64,000 nucleotides of DNA from Mesotaenium endlicherianum (lineage: Eukaryota; Streptophyta; Zygnematophyceae; Zygnematales; Mesotaeniaceae). Positions 32,830 through 46,021 of this stretch are shown here, in pieces (the stretch's first letter is position 1; each line of letters opens with the position of its first letter). Position numbers and translations under genes: made by a program. Below the pieces are notes generated by a model. That model was not told the DNA's origin and did no database searches. It worked only from the letters and a program-made list of their open reading frames with translations. The stretch covers positions 136,905-200,904 of the forward strand of contig WELA01001056.1 of the NCBI GenBank assembly GCA_009602735.1, given 5' to 3'.

Positions 32830-33386
32830 CTTTGCAATGGTGACAAAGAACCTTCAAGAATTGGAGCCCTCCATATGTTCACGTTGGAGTGAACTTTCAG
32901 CATAATTATAAGAGAAAAATAATGTGAGCTTTATGTGTCTAATACTTCATGATACTTCACACCCCATTCATGGTATGCATTTAGCACGTTGCTCTTAGGT
33001 TGCAACACATATAGTGGACAAAAACAGTTGAATTTTTATAAAAGCACAAGAATGCGTCAGAAATTAGACCATTTTAGAAAATTATGCTATACTTACCAAA
33101 TTTAACTCTTTGCAATGGTTCCAAAGAACCTTCAGAATTTGAAGCCCTCCACATGTTCGCTTTTGAGTGAACTTCATTATGACAATGAAAGATCTTTATG
33201 TGTCTTGTACATCATGATACTTTTCACCCCAATCACGTTACTTATTTATCACGTTGCTGTTGGGTTGCAACACTTAATTGACAGAACATTTTAATTGCTA
33301 GAAAAGCACAAGAATGCGACATTCGGAAATTAGATTATTTGAAAAATAGACCGTTTTTAAAGACTATGCCTTTCTACTTACCTTTA
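32830..33386. repeat. Diverged tandem duplication, two ~278-bp units
   Basis: Unit 1 (32830-33107) and unit 2 (33108-33386) share ordered blocks: CTTTGCAATGGT, CAAAGAACCTTC, AGCCCTCCA.ATGTTC, TTTATGTGTCT, CATGATACTT, CACGTTGCT, GGTTGCAACAC and AAAAGCACAAGAATGCG. They are separated by small gaps and many substitutions. It is non-coding. Confidence 0.8.
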
Positions 33387-34374
33387 TCTCTTGGCCTATA
33401 TTCCAAGATCTCCCTTGGGAAACAACTATTCTCTTACCTGCCATCTGCATCAACGATGGTAGTGCCTTCAGGCAGCCTGCAACAGTGACCATAGTTAACA
33501 TACAGAGGTTTTAGCCATTGATTTTTGCTCTTGTAATTGTGATTTGTGAGCACATTTGATGTGTATGAACCTGGTCCTAAACAAAATGCTGAATGGTTGG
33601 GAAGTGATGTGCACTTTGCTTGTCTCCTTGTGTCTGCGTGCTAATTGCAAGCATGTTTGCTGCTTATATAAGATGAAAGAAGAAAGAGCTCTCTGGTATA
33701 AAAAAGGATAGTTTCTGAGGAATGCCTGCGTCACTTTCTTGAAACCTCGAAGTGATGTAATTTTTATCTGAATTACATCTCCATATTAAGCATGAAAGGA
33801 ATGTACACAAACGTCAGACGTGCCTTCGTCGCTGGTGGCCCCGGTCATGGGTCGTGTCAGAACTGGCAAAACATTTCTAACAATGGTCTAACGTGGTCTA
33901 AAGAAGTTGAACCTAATTGAACCTAAGTCAACAGGAAATTCAGAATGGCGGAGGGTACCTGGCATGATGAGCTGGCAGCTACACGAGTGCGGTATCGCAA
34001 ATGACCGCAAGTGTCGGTATTTTTACCCCTGTGGCTGACTAGGAAGCAGTAGGAAGGGTAGAACTGGGTAGAACTGATTAGAACGGTGCCCGACAGGCAC
34101 GCACAGAGCCGAGCAGGAGCTACAAGAGAAACTCCGCGCTCGCTGTGACCTATGGTGCTCTCAGTAGGCTGGTACCACCTGCTACTGCTAATATCGACTG
34201 CCAACTCCTACTGCTGCCCACTGCACAAGGAAGCTTTGTGAAACAGACGTCTGTTTCCCTTGGTAATCCAAGTACCTCCAACATTACGCGTGTGGGGAAA
34301 ACCTTGTTCCTTTCACTCTTTCACAAATTGAAACTTAGCATTACCTTAACACACCAGCCCACGTACTTGCCAAT
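33387..34374. other. Upstream of the MTP gene
   Basis: I see no gene. The stretch should hold the promoter and leader of the plus-strand MTP gene that begins near 34375. A cluster of GAACTG and AGAACTGG(G)TAGAACTG repeats lies at about 34050-34085. Confidence 0.4.
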
Positions 34375-37300
34375 ATGTGCGCTCACCAAGCGGCCGATGG
34401 TACAGGAGAAGAAATGGAAGCCATTAGGCCAAACCCTATGTATGAGGCTGGTAGCCTGCGCGACAGCGAAAGGCCTTGGAGATTAGACAAGAGACGTTTC
34501 GAGGCAGCTCGCATCGAACCAGGAGAACACAACCATGGTTGTCTAAGAAGGAGTAAGTCTTTCAGTGTTGAACTGACAAAAGGCTGGTTACTACTTCAAG
34601 TAGGCTTGGGTGTCAAGGGCGACAGTGTCCGAGCCAGGAGAGCACGAGTGTTGTTCGAATGCTGTAAAATAGAGATAAGTTGTAAGTGATTAAAAACGAT
34701 TATTGGGACGCGCTGTCATGCACGGGTGCAGATTAGGGGTTGTCATGGCCCAGTGACATAAAAAGATTGAGACACGAGGCTTTGCCTACATTGCTACATT
34801 GCATGAAATAGGCCTGACGCAGTGAAAAAAAATAGCTATTTTGATAGCAATCTTGGTTACAAGTTACGGTGCATGCTGGTAGTGATGCCGTAGTGTCGGC
34901 CGTCATTCTGTCAGATGGTGATTCTTATGCTGCTTGTAAAACGAGTAGCCCACATGCATCCCTTTCTCAATTCTCTTGCTGGGTGGTCGCCATGTGCTCT
35001 TTCGGTGACAGTGACATGTCAAGAGGAGCAGAATGCAGTTGATGGCTACTACAGGCGGCAGAACGAGATGATTGACGGCTTCAGCGAGATGGATGCCCTG
35101 GAGGAGCATCTTCTGCCGACTGATGCAGTATGCGACTTCGATTCTATTCCATCCCGCCCCTCCAGCCTCTCTCTCAAGCCATCCAGCCCAGCTGGCGTGT
35201 GTGAAGGGCGCAGGGGAGCATCCTTGTTGTGCCTGTTGCTCATTAAGGAAGAAAGAGCTTCTGCATTGATGCTGCAGATCGTGGTGACACGCCAGCTTTT
35301 GGCGAGTCCTCTGCCTTGAACAAACCCTGCTTATGCCTGTGCGGATAGTTAAGCTGCTTCGGGCCTGACACGCAAGCTCATGCAAAAAGACCTGGCAGGT
35401 AGAGCCAGTACAGAAGCCTTGCAAGTGACGCACGAGAGATATGAAGGGCCACTTAGGGCTGCTTTGGCCGTGGGTGTGAGGAGCACACCAGAGTGGTATC
35501 TTGGTCTGCTGCACCAGCCGTCGCTGAAGGGGGAAGCACGTCCAGAGATTCTGCACCAGCTTCCAGGCATCTGTACCATTGACCCATGCCAATCGTAGGT
35601 CAACCCATCTGGGGGTTTAGTCATCTTGTGCACGGACCACTCCGCCGCAGACTCAGTCTTTTCACTCTCATTCTTGACATCCTGCGGCCTCGCCTTGTGC
35701 CGTCGCACCCTCCCCACTGGGCACAATCGCCCTGGCACTCGCCCTGGCCCTGGCTGCCTCTGCCCAACCTAGATTTGACTACCACCAACGTGGCCATTCG
35801 CCCTCTCCCTCCCCCTTCCCCTTCTTCTCTGCCCCCCATTTCGCTCCCCATCTGCCGCTCCTTCTCTCTGCCTCCCCTTCTCCCTGAGTTACGCGCCCCC
35901 TGACCCCCATCTCGCTGGGCGTGGCGGCAGGAAAACGCGCTGGCGCAGAAGCTGGCGCGCTCAGAGTGGTTTGCGATCCAGGTGTCCAACATCGCCAACG
36001 TGGTGCTGCTGGCGGCCAAGGTGTTCTGCTCCATCCAGAGCCAGAGCCTGGCCATCATCGCGTCCGCGCTCGACTCCCTGCTGGACCTGCTCTCTGGCTT
36101 CATCCTCTGGTTCACCGCGCGCTCCATGCGCATCGACAACCCGTACAAGTACCCCATCGGGAAAAAGCGCATGCAGCCCCTGGTGAGGGGGCTCCCCCGT
36201 TCTTCCCTTTTGAAGAGAGAAACACAGTCGTCGGATCATTGTCGTCGGCTTTCTTCCATGCCCTTGCGATGCCCCAACTCGACTGCGTGTCATGTCGCGT
36301 ACGCGCAACGTACGCCCTTCAGGCCTCCTGCACGTTGCTCACTGCCAGCAATGGTTGGTAGTGCAAGCTTCAGAAACCTGGGTAGTTGGCAGCTGCCAGC
36401 CAAATTAGGGCTGCCGGTTAGGGCCGGTGCAAGCAGACACCTGCCAGTAGTCAGTGCCATGTCTGCTGGACCACTGCCTGCCGACCAAAGGTGATCCGAA
36501 GCACACAAGCATACTCAGAGTGCGTCTCTCCCTCGTTCTCTGTTTGTGTTTGTGAGCGTTGCAGGGCATCATTGTGTTTGCGTCCATCATGGCCATGCTG
36601 GGGCTGCAAGTGCTGGTGGAAGGCATCAAGCAGCTTGTGCAGGTCAGATTCCCCACCTCTATCGCCTCCTGAGCATGCCTGCCCCCTCTATCCTTCCCTG
36701 CCCTTCATCAGCCCTGCCAGTAAGAGTGCAGGACGCCAGAAGCTCCAGGCTTATTCCACTAAGATTGGCAGTGCCGGATCAATCCATCTATGATGCTCCA
36801 GTGGGATAGACCAAGCAGGCAAGGAGGCAAGAGCCCTCTCGTGTTACGTTTAGGACTCATGCACGACGCGCCGAGCACGATACTGGCCTGTTGCCGCCGC
36901 AGGAGACCTCTCACTTCCGTCAACTTCTTCAAAGCTCTGGGTGGTGGGTCAGGGTCCTGCACAGGTTTTATGCCAATTCAATGATCCTCTCCTTCCCGCC
37001 CTCCTTCCCTATGCCCGTGCTCTGTGAGGAGGGTTAGAGCTGAGCACGTGCTCATAGCAGGAAGGTTCCGCGTATTTCATTTTCAGGGCTGGGCTTCCCA
37101 TCCCCCTACTTCCTTCGCCACCTTAAACTTCTGTTGCCCATCTCTCCAGAGCCTATTCTGCGTTGCTTAATCTTTGCAAATGGCAGCTCAGGTCCACCTG
37201 CAAGTCTGTGGACTACTTATCCGACAAACATCTCCCCCTCCTCCCGGCAACTCGGCGGACACTCTGCCCTCCTCTTTCACTATGAGAGATTCTTGTTCAG

Positions 37301-40300
37301 CAGTAAGTGCACTCTCTCGCTAGGACATTCCTCATGGGACAATGGCCGGTGTATAAAAGCCGTGCAGTCTTTGGAGTTTCGTGTGATTGAGAGATTGTAT
37401 GTTATGCGTGGAGGGCGGGGGGGTTTGGGGGGGGGGGGAGCAGGGCCACTCGGGGGATGTGCTGGGCGACAAGTGGCCGTGGGCCGTGGGCATCATGCTG
37501 GGCGCCACCTTCTCGAAGCTGGCGCTTTTCCTGTACTGCAACTCGTTCCAGAACGAGATCGTCAAGGCGTACGCCAAGGACCACTTCTTCGACGTCATCA
37601 CCAACATCATCGGCCTGGCAGCGGCGCTGCTGGCTGACGCCTTAGTGTGGTGGATCGATCCAGCTGGCGCCATTTTGGTGCGTGTCTGCGCGCCTGTGCA
37701 TATGTCCGGGCATATGTTTCTCTTTTCTTTGACGTGACCTTGCCCTCCGTGAGATGCACGGGATTAGAAAAGGGAGGATTCGAGGAGGAAGAGGGAGGGG
37801 GCGGGGGACCTTGGTTTGAGCACTGTTATATGGAGCAGTGCGAGAGTTTTCAAGGGACTCTAGACTGGAGCTGTCTTGAATACTGAGTCGTTGTCCCTCT
37901 GGGGGGGGAAGGAACTTGTGTACTCACTCGCAGGATACCTCTCCGACCACTGATTGCCCTGTGTTTTGTCGTGGGCTAGCATCTCAGGGTGCTCTTGAAG
38001 AAGTAGCAGCAGTGCCGCCGACGGTTGTTTGCTGGGCACGCCGGTGCTGCACAATCACAGTGGGCATTCAATTCCGTCGCTCTTGAAGCTGCCGTCATTC
38101 TTGCCGCCGTTGCTGTTGTCCAGCTGGGGGGCTAACTGGGAGACCAGGTGTTCTCGTTGCTCTTACCCGTGGGCGTCGTTGCCTTCTTCGCCACTGCTGC
38201 GGGGGTGCAGCCGGCGCTGTACTGTGCCCGCTCATCTGTTAATCTTGTTTCTGTCGTCGGTGCGACGTTGCTGTTGTGGTTGGCGTGTCGTAGGTTGTCC
38301 GCAAGAACGGGGAGGAGGGGGAAGAGGACACCTGGCGCTTCTCGTTGACCTAGCATCTTTTTGCGCCCTCATCGTGGTAGTCGTTCTGAATCTTGCGGCT
38401 GTAGTTGGGGGACCGGGGGGNNNNNNNNNNNNNNNNNNNNNNNNNNNNNNNNNNNNNNNNNNNNNNNNNNNNNNNNNNNNNNNNNNNNNNNNNNNNNNNN
38501 NNNNNNNNNNNNNNNNNNNNNNNNNNNNNNNNNNNNNNNNNNNNNNNNNNNNNNNNNNNNNNNNNNNNNNNNNNNNNNNNNNNNNNNNNNNNNNNNNNNN
38601 NNNNNNNNNNNNNNNNNNNNNNNNNNNNNNNNNNNNNNNNNNNNNNNNNNNNNNNNNNNNNNNNNNNNNNNNNNNNNNNNNNNNNNNNNNNNNNNNNNNN
38701 NNNNNNNNNNNNNNNNNNNNNNNNNNNNNNNNNNNNNNNNNNNNNNNNNNNNNNNNNNNNNNNNNNNNNNNNNNNNNNNNNNNNNNNNNNNNNNNNNNNN
38801 NNNNNNNNNNNNNNNNNNNNNNNNNNNNNNNNNNNNNNNNNNNNNNNNNNNNNNNNNNNNNNNNNNNNNNNNNNNNNNNNNNNNNNNNNNNNNNNNNNNN
38901 NNNNNNNNNNNNNNNNNNNNNNNNNNNNNNNNNNNNNNNNNNNNNNNNNNNNNNNNNNNNNNNNNNNNNNNNNNNNNNNNNNNNNNNNNNNNNNNNNNNN
39001 NNNNNNNNNNNNNNNNNNNNNNNNNNNNNNNNNNNNNNNNNNNNNNNNNNNNNNNNNNNNNNNNNNNNNNNNNNNNNNNNNNNNNNNNNNNNNNNNNNNN
39101 NNNNNNNNNNNNNNNNNNNNNNNNNNNNNNNNNNNNNNNNNNNNNNNNNNNNNNNNNNNNNNNNNNNNNNNNNNNNNNNNNNNNNNNNNNNNNNNNNNNN
39201 NNNNNNNNNNNNNNNNNNGGGCGGGGGGGGCGGGGGCGGGGGTGCTGTATGCAATACCCTATTGACCTTGTTGCTCCCCCGTCGTTGGCGTGGTTGTTCC
39301 GGATGTCATGGGTGTCATGGGTGCTGTTGGTGGGGGGAAGTACAGCTGGCGCTGTACACCATGACCAACTGGGGCTCCACGGTGCTCGAGAACGTCAACT
39401 CCCTCACGGGCGAGACCGCTCCACCCGACTTCCTGCAGAAGCTGACATACCTGTGCTGGAACCACCACGAGGCCGTGATCCAGATCGACACCGTGCGCGC
39501 ATACACGTTCGGCTCCCACTACTTCTGCGAGGTGGACATCGTGCTGCCAGCTGGCATGCCCCTCCAGGTGGGTTGCCGCTAGTGCCGCCGCCTGTCATTG
39601 TCGTTGCTGTAGTTGCAACTGTAGCTCTAGCCTCCCCCGCCATCCCCCCCTGTGCTCTGCTTTCTTGGGTATCGGGCTGCCTCCTGCCAGCCGGTGCTAG
39701 GCAGGCGATGGGAGGGAGCAGAGTTGGGTTTTCGAGAGAAAGAACAAAGCTGTGTTCGGAAACCACCTACCCCGCTGGAGGATTACATTTATTATCATTT
39801 TTTTTGTGTTTTCGTGTTTCTGGCTATACCCGGAATGTCACACCTTGTAAGGATTGTCAGTCCCACTTTTCCAGCCCCGAAGTTGTGATGATCAAACTCG
39901 AAGACTGGCATTCACTACGTTATAATTGAACAATATTGAGGCCGCCCTTGGCTGCATGAATGTCAGTTAGAGTAAGGTTCTGCTTGTTTTTATGCTCTTC
40001 CGCCGGATCCTTGTGGGCCTATTTTTCCAAATTTGGGGCCATGTTTGCAGCATTTGCTTGTCAGCTTTCTCTGCGGGAGGATGAGGAAGGGGACCCAGTT
40101 CCGCTGAGATTGCTTCGTCATAAGACGATGAACAACCACTGTGAGAAGTAACCACGCAATTTTTTGGGTCAAGTCTTCACCACCGTTGATACACTGCAGG
40201 CACGGCGAAGTCCGTTTTGCAATTATTTCTGGAAACTTGATACCATCTGTGGTGCTCTCTGTCTCTTCTGGCAGAATGCGCACGACATAGGCGAGGCTCT

Positions 40301-40496
40301 GCAGAACAAGCTGGAGCGGCTGCCTGAGATTGAGCGCGCCTTCGTCCATCTGGACTACGAAGTGTCCCATAGGCCAGAGCATCACGGTTTCTCCACGTTC
40401 AGAATGACCGAGACCACGCCAGCTGGCCAGGTGGCCAGCACGTCTCCGCCCAGTGGCTTGGTAGCAGACTCGCCTGCTCCTGGTGCGGAGCTATGA
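34375..40496 (+). CDS. Mn2+ cation diffusion facilitator (MTP8-11 type)
   Basis: Plant MTP8-11 proteins export Mn2+ from the cytosol into Golgi, prevacuolar or vacuolar compartments in exchange for protons. Exons with matching phases: 34375-34552 (tentative N-terminus, donor A|GTAAGT), 35024-35127 (or from 35032), 35931-36182, 36565-36642, 37444-37677, 39346-39567 and 40275-40496. They total ~429 residues, near the family's ~400. The second exon has the family's [16 protein letters not shown]. The membrane part contains both Mn-type DxxxD motifs, [17 protein letters not shown] and [15 protein letters not shown]. The C-terminal domain has [38 protein letters not shown] and RAFVHLDYE. The intron at 37678-39345 contains the assembly gap. 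The first exon is supported only by its PWRLD-like segment and phase fit. Closest to MTP9/10/11, but I do not assign an ortholog. Confidence 0.93.
38421..39218. other. Assembly gap (Ns) in an MTP intron
   Basis: About 798 unknown bases lie inside the intron 37678-39345. The gap is flanked on both sides by plus-strand G runs (GGGGGACCGGGGGG before, GGGCGGGGGGGGCGGGGGCG after), so it probably marks a G-rich or repetitive stretch that sequencing did not resolve. No coding exon is missing: the MTP exons on either side are in phase and contiguous in the family. Confidence 0.98.
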
Positions 40497-42246
40497 TTAT
40501 TTCTGCTGCTTTGGAACAGTATATCAAGGAAGGGGCCGTTGTTTTTATCTGACTTGCTAAGTACATGCTGCGCAGGATGTTATATATTAGACTCTGAGGT
40601 ACTGGTCCCAAGATATTTGCTATCCACGTAGGATGTTAAGTGTGCTCATAAGGTACAAGCCATTGAGAAGGGCGTCAGCTCAGGCAGTAGGTTGTTGGAG
40701 AATTGGTAGCCTGCCTGGCCCTGCCACTTGAGGTTTTTAGGCACTCTTACTGCTGAATGCAAGTAGCAGGTAGTAAGGAATTGGTAGAGAAGACGAGTCT
40801 GTTAAAAGAGAGATAGCATGTGCTGGAGTTCTGACCATGAAAGGCATTAGCACACCTCTAACGTAAGTTTGAGCTTTTGTTGACAGCCACCTTGTGTGTA
40901 AAATAGAACTGTTGACTTATAGGTCGCGGCGAGTGGCTCTACCATTTCTATTTGTGCTTTGGTGGAGCATGTATTGTGGCTGTACAAGGTTCGCTTTTAT
41001 TATTATTGAACAGCCAGCCCTTTACATCTTCTAAATGATCACCAATAGCTCTCCATATTGTGCTTAACAAACTCAGGTTCATCAGCAACAAAAAATTGTG
41101 AGACATGAATCTTGGAGAAGTATGCCACTCGACATCCTTGTCATAACATGTGGTCTCAACTGATTGCCAGCGAAAGCAATTTGGATTGCCACTTTTTAGT
41201 TTGGCATTTGTTGAAGCAGGTTGTCCGAGTCTTGGTCAGTTCTGGTTGGCTTATGAAGCTTTGTTGCTTATCCGCTTTATTATCACTTGGTTTTAGCTTG
41301 TTAGCCAGAATAACAGGAAGATACATGCCAGAAAATGATTGTGTACAGACATCCATGTGAGCATGTTACATATCACAGCTCTTGGGTCCTTCTGCTAGTC
41401 GTTCCTGTTTCTGCCTGAGTCTGGCGTGGTACACTTGACATTTGTCACAGATGACGAGCTACAGAAAGAAAATCTCTTGACAGACACATAACGGACGCCT
41501 AGCTTGACACCTCCTTCCGTGAACGATGGCAAATTCTTAGTGAAGGAGGAAGACGTATGGATGCATGCAGTCGAATCAGGAATGACTCGATGTTTGTGGC
41601 GTGGACTTCGCCGTCGTTTACTCTTACTATTTCCTAAACTCTTCTAGACGCACTTGAAATTGCTATATCCTGAAAATCTTGATAATATCCAATTTGCAAG
41701 TTAAGTTTGCATAATTTGACTTCAAAAGCTCGCCCATTCTGAATGTAATCTGATCAACTAGAGCGCCTTCGGCAGCTTCGAGGGTGTACAAGATTCTTTT
41801 TCTGAAAGAGATTCGCAGCTCTAGATCACGCCTTGATCTGAACTGTACAGAATATGTACAGTCTTCGAGGAAGTGCAGAGTGGATGTCAAGTTTCTGAAC
41901 GCTGTAACGACAGCTTTAGTCGACGACAGCTTGTTTCTGGCTTACTTGTCTGCAAGATGCTAACACAAAGAGAGGATATCGATGGCTCTCGCGGAAGGTT
42001 GCCTCAAGTGGCACTCGATATTCAGAAGGCCGTCAAGTTACTTGGGCTAGTTTTGCTTACAACATGTCTGGTCTCAGATTCTTGCCTTGCGAAGGTGATG
42101 TTCACTAGTCTTTTTGATAAGAAGTGATGCATGTTTAAGCTTGGCCTCTGATTGCCAGAACAAATTTTTGACAAGCTCATTCTAGCCTATGGAACAGCTT
42201 GCAGCACATCATAGCTCTGGTTATCCTCGTGGAGATTCTGTATGTG
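40497..42246. other. Intergenic between the MTP and mannanase genes
   Basis: No gene is recognised in this 1.75-kb stretch. The first part is likely the MTP 3' UTR and the last part the mannanase promoter and leader. Short open frames such as 41112-41360 lack motifs. Confidence 0.45.
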
Positions 42247-45200
42247 ATGAGAGATGTACTTCACATGACACTTGTGCTCTTACCTGTGTTCATCCGCAAT
42301 TCGGTGTCTGACGTGCACAATGCAAAACAGGCGGAGCCTGTGGCAGAAGGTAAGTTATCATTCTACAAGCCAAAACAGACGTGCACCGCAGATACTACAG
42401 ACTAGAACAGCTTATGATTGGAAAGTCTATGCTGAGCGGTAGGATTATGATGTGTATATATCAAGCTGTTCTGAGATACTAACTAATTCAAATTGCTTCA
42501 CGACATTCAGATTTTGTGACTGTACGAGATGAAAAGTTCTACGAAGGATGTAAGCGATTTTTATTTGCTGGCTGGAATTCTTGGGACCTCATGCAGGTAA
42601 CTAGGTCTTTCATTCTTGCTTCGCATTGATGTAATTGCTGTTGCACAATATATATGCATAACTCTGGTCTATCCTTTGAGCAGCATGAACCTTGTAACTA
42701 CCTTACACAGAATCAGTGTGTGCTTCTTTGCAGAATGCAAGCAAGCCAGAAACTTTACCAACGGTACACATCGATTCTCTAACGGCTACTTTTACTCATT
42801 CCTGACATTGAAAGAGAGGAGCTGCTTCAGGCGCAATGAAGAAGGTTTGGTTAAGACAATGTTGTTTGAACCTACCTTTGCCCTGCTCCTCATTGTCAAA
42901 TTGTTGTCTTCCGACACCAGGTTAACAAGACCCTCGACACAATGCGAGCTTTGAACTTCACCGTAGTTCGCACCTGGGCCTTCTCTATTATGTGAGTGGA
43001 ATCTGGACTTTTGTTGTTTTCCTACTTTGCCAGAATCTGATTGCTTGTAAGCACTGCTGGAGGCAGCCTGCTGACAGGACATGGTATTTACCCTCTATGC
43101 TTCTGTTCCATCTGACATGTTAACAAGCTGATTGTAGTGAAATATGAACGTTGTTACCAGGCCATCACACGCTCTTCAACCCAAGCCCGGCCAACACAAC
43201 GAGACTCTATTCAGAGGTCAGTATAATATTTACTACATTGTTCCACGCTATGGCCAACCTGGGACAACATGGGACGCTGACTATACCTTGCTGCTTTTGA
43301 ATGTTTGAGCAGCTCTTGACTATGTGCTGGTGCAAGCCAAAAACAGAGGAATCAAAGTTATATTGCCATTCATTAATTACTGGGCTGTTCCAGATGGTGT
43401 CGCTTCGGTGAGGAATATCATCAGCTGTGTGGATGTACTTCTATAGCTGCTTGAAAGTGATCACTGGAACTGCAGCATAAGAATTTTCTCTGTGTGCATG
43501 AGATGCCTGAGAATTTTCTTCTTGCATACACATTGTCTTGGAGGAATGCTGATGGAAGGACCATTCAGTACTCCAAATCCCATCCAAAACACGTTAGCAC
43601 ATGTTGTGATGTCGAAGCTGTATACATAAGTGTGGGAAAGTGCCCTTTCATGCAGTTCCTATTGAGTAATGCTTGTGCAAGTGCAGTTTGTCAAGTGGGC
43701 CAATGCAGGAGATTTGGATAACTTCTTCTCCAATCCAGGTTGCCAGCAGCTCTACAAAAACCACGTCTATGTAAGACCTTGGCCTAGTCTCACATTGACA
43801 TATAATTTGAGGCAGAGGCCTCTCCTTTTTCTTGGAAATTTAGCATCTGAAACATGGAAGCAAGTAGTCATGGTTATAGAACAGTTGACTGACGAACGCC
43901 ACTTTGAGCTCATCTTTGCTGGCTGGCTTGCAGAACTTCGTCAATCGGATCAACGTGTTCACTAATGTCAAGTACAAAAATGACCCCACAATATTTGCTT
44001 GGAATTTGCTGAACGAACCAAGGTGAAATTTTACTCTTCTACGCACATGATGTACTCTAGAAGCTGTGCCGATAGGTTTGACGCGTTTGAGGAAGAGTTT
44101 GGACGCTGTAATCTAGAACTTCTCGGTTGTCACTTTCCAGATGCATGAACTCAACCAGCTGCGCAACTGAAGTACAGAACTGGATTGAAATAATGGCTCC
44201 GTTTGTGAAGGTGCCTTCCATCCTCTTCACCTGTTGCACCAGTCTCAAGTCTTTTAGCCACTTAGTTCATATCAGGAGGAACTGCACATAATGTCTTGCA
44301 CTGTGTTATGTGGGCAGAGTGTAGACCAAAATCATTTGGTTACAACAGGATTTGAAGGCTTTTACAGCTTGAGTACAGAGCGCACAAGATTCAATCCAGC
44401 AGGTGCAAAGAAATCTGAGCATGGCAAACATTGATGATATATGAGCTTTGTAATGAGCAGTATTTAGTTCTTAATTGTTCTTCCTTTGGCTGTGAGCAGT
44501 AGAGCATCCTTGACTCAAGTTCTTCTAAATTCGGTATGTTGAATGCAGCTGCATACAACAATTGGGGTGAAAAGACGGGGCAAGACTTCATCCGAAATCA
44601 TCAGCCAGCTGCAATTGATTTTGCAGTTGCACATCTATGGTACCATTCTCGCCCCTGTATGCGGTGCTCGAAAGTTGATACCTACGTTGCCCTCGGGAAC
44701 ACATCACATGCTGAAAGTGTTTGACTCTTTGCCAATGTGGTTGCTGGACGTGGAAATCGGACAGGACTGACAACTGGTTACAAACTTCATGGCCCGAGAA
44801 ATTTGATTTCGTGAGCCAGTGGATAGATATTCATAACTCTGATGCCAAGGTACTTGCCGCATTTCTACTCCTTCTACGAGATGATACTTCTTGAAGTCTA
44901 TTTTCATTGAGCATCCTACCATGTGTTTGACTGGTCTGTAACAAGTACTGTCAGTGGCAATGTTTCTGCAAGCATAATTCTGCATATTGCATGCACTTAC
45001 ACGGGGGGCTTTTTTTCCTGAACTTTGCCTCGTCTGCTCAACTCTCTCTTGACCACCAAGGTTGGAACTCTCTGCAGGACATTCTTAAGAAGCCACTCGT
45101 GTGGGAGGAGTTCGGGAAGTCTGTGAACGAGAACGATAGCATTGCCGTCAAGGATAGGTATCGAATCCTCCTTACTTTCTGGTACATGGTTTCATGTGTC

Positions 45201-46021
45201 TTTCCCCGGAGGCGTCTTTAATATTCTTGTGCAACTAAATGAATTTTTGTTTTGTGCACATTGGATGTTGCAGGTTTATCTCAACAATGTACGATAAATT
45301 TTATCAATGTATAGAGGCCGGGGGTGCTGTTCAAGGCACCAACTTCTGGGTCTTCAATAGTCCAGGTAATTTTGTCCAATAATCAATTAGGGGAACCTCA
45401 TGGGTGCGTAGAAAGAAGTGGTGTTGTGTCTTCACCATACTGCTTGCATGTGGGTTTCTGCATTATTGTGAACATGTTGATATTGTCTGTATTGCACCAG
45501 TATGCAGGGCACTCTACCGTAACAATTTGCCTGGAAATACTGCTCCATAATCCTTCTGTCCTTTTTCTTACTGTGCAGGCGGTGACTTCAACTACACCGT
45601 GAAAGCTACCGATTCGACAATGGCAATCATAACCAATTTTTCAGCTGCACTATCAGTTTACAAAGAAAGGTACATCAGCTCAGACAAGCTTCAATAGTTT
45701 TTTAGGTGTGGGCTTACAAACATGATCTCCAGGGGTTGCCACAAAAATCCATGTCAGACTTGCTGTGGCAAGATAAGATTGCGACTTGTATGTTTGTAAG
45801 ACACCTATTAAATTGCAAAGTGGGTCATAGATTTTTTCTCATTGACTTGTCTTTGCAGCCATGATACTGAATGTGGCATTCCTGGCGAGTCGACACTCAA
45901 TTTTGAGACTCCACCTAAAGGCTCATCACAGAGCCCCCAGAATGATCCAGAGAAGCCTCCACATAGACCCAAGAGGGCTACAGTTAGAAATTGGCATGTT
46001 CGCTTTCCATACCATTTTTGA
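42247..46021 (+). CDS. GH5 endo-1,4-beta-mannosidase (mannanase), 16 exons
   Basis: Plant GH5 mannanases cut beta-1,4-mannan backbones of cell-wall hemicellulose and are secreted. Sixteen exons fit in phase: 42247-42349, 42511-42596, 42734-42763, 42921-42991, 43161-43216, 43313-43407, 43687-43770, 43934-44022, 44141-44210, 44318-44402, 44549-44639, 44765-44849, 45078-45157, 45274-45365, 45579-45669 and 45859-46021, giving 456 residues. Diagnostic pieces in order are FLFAGWNSWDLM, FTVVRTWAFSIM, LDYVLVQAKNRGIKVILPF, FVKWANAGDLDNFFSNPG, FAWNLLNEPRC (acid/base Glu), LVTTGFEGFY, GQDFIRNHQ, DNWLQTSWPEKFDFVSQWID and LVWEEFGKS (nucleophile Glu). The start is the first in-frame ATG before a hydrophobic stretch (MTLVLLPVFI), which would serve as a signal peptide; an earlier exon is possible. 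A ~35-residue Pro/Lys/Arg-rich tail after the last family cysteine is unusual. Exon 3 is only 30 bp. Confidence 0.93.

Noticed and set aside
38029-39929. Very long open frames running through the N block on both strands
   Set aside because: They are created by the run of Ns, which is read as open. Only the MTP exon at 39346-39567 within this interval is real.
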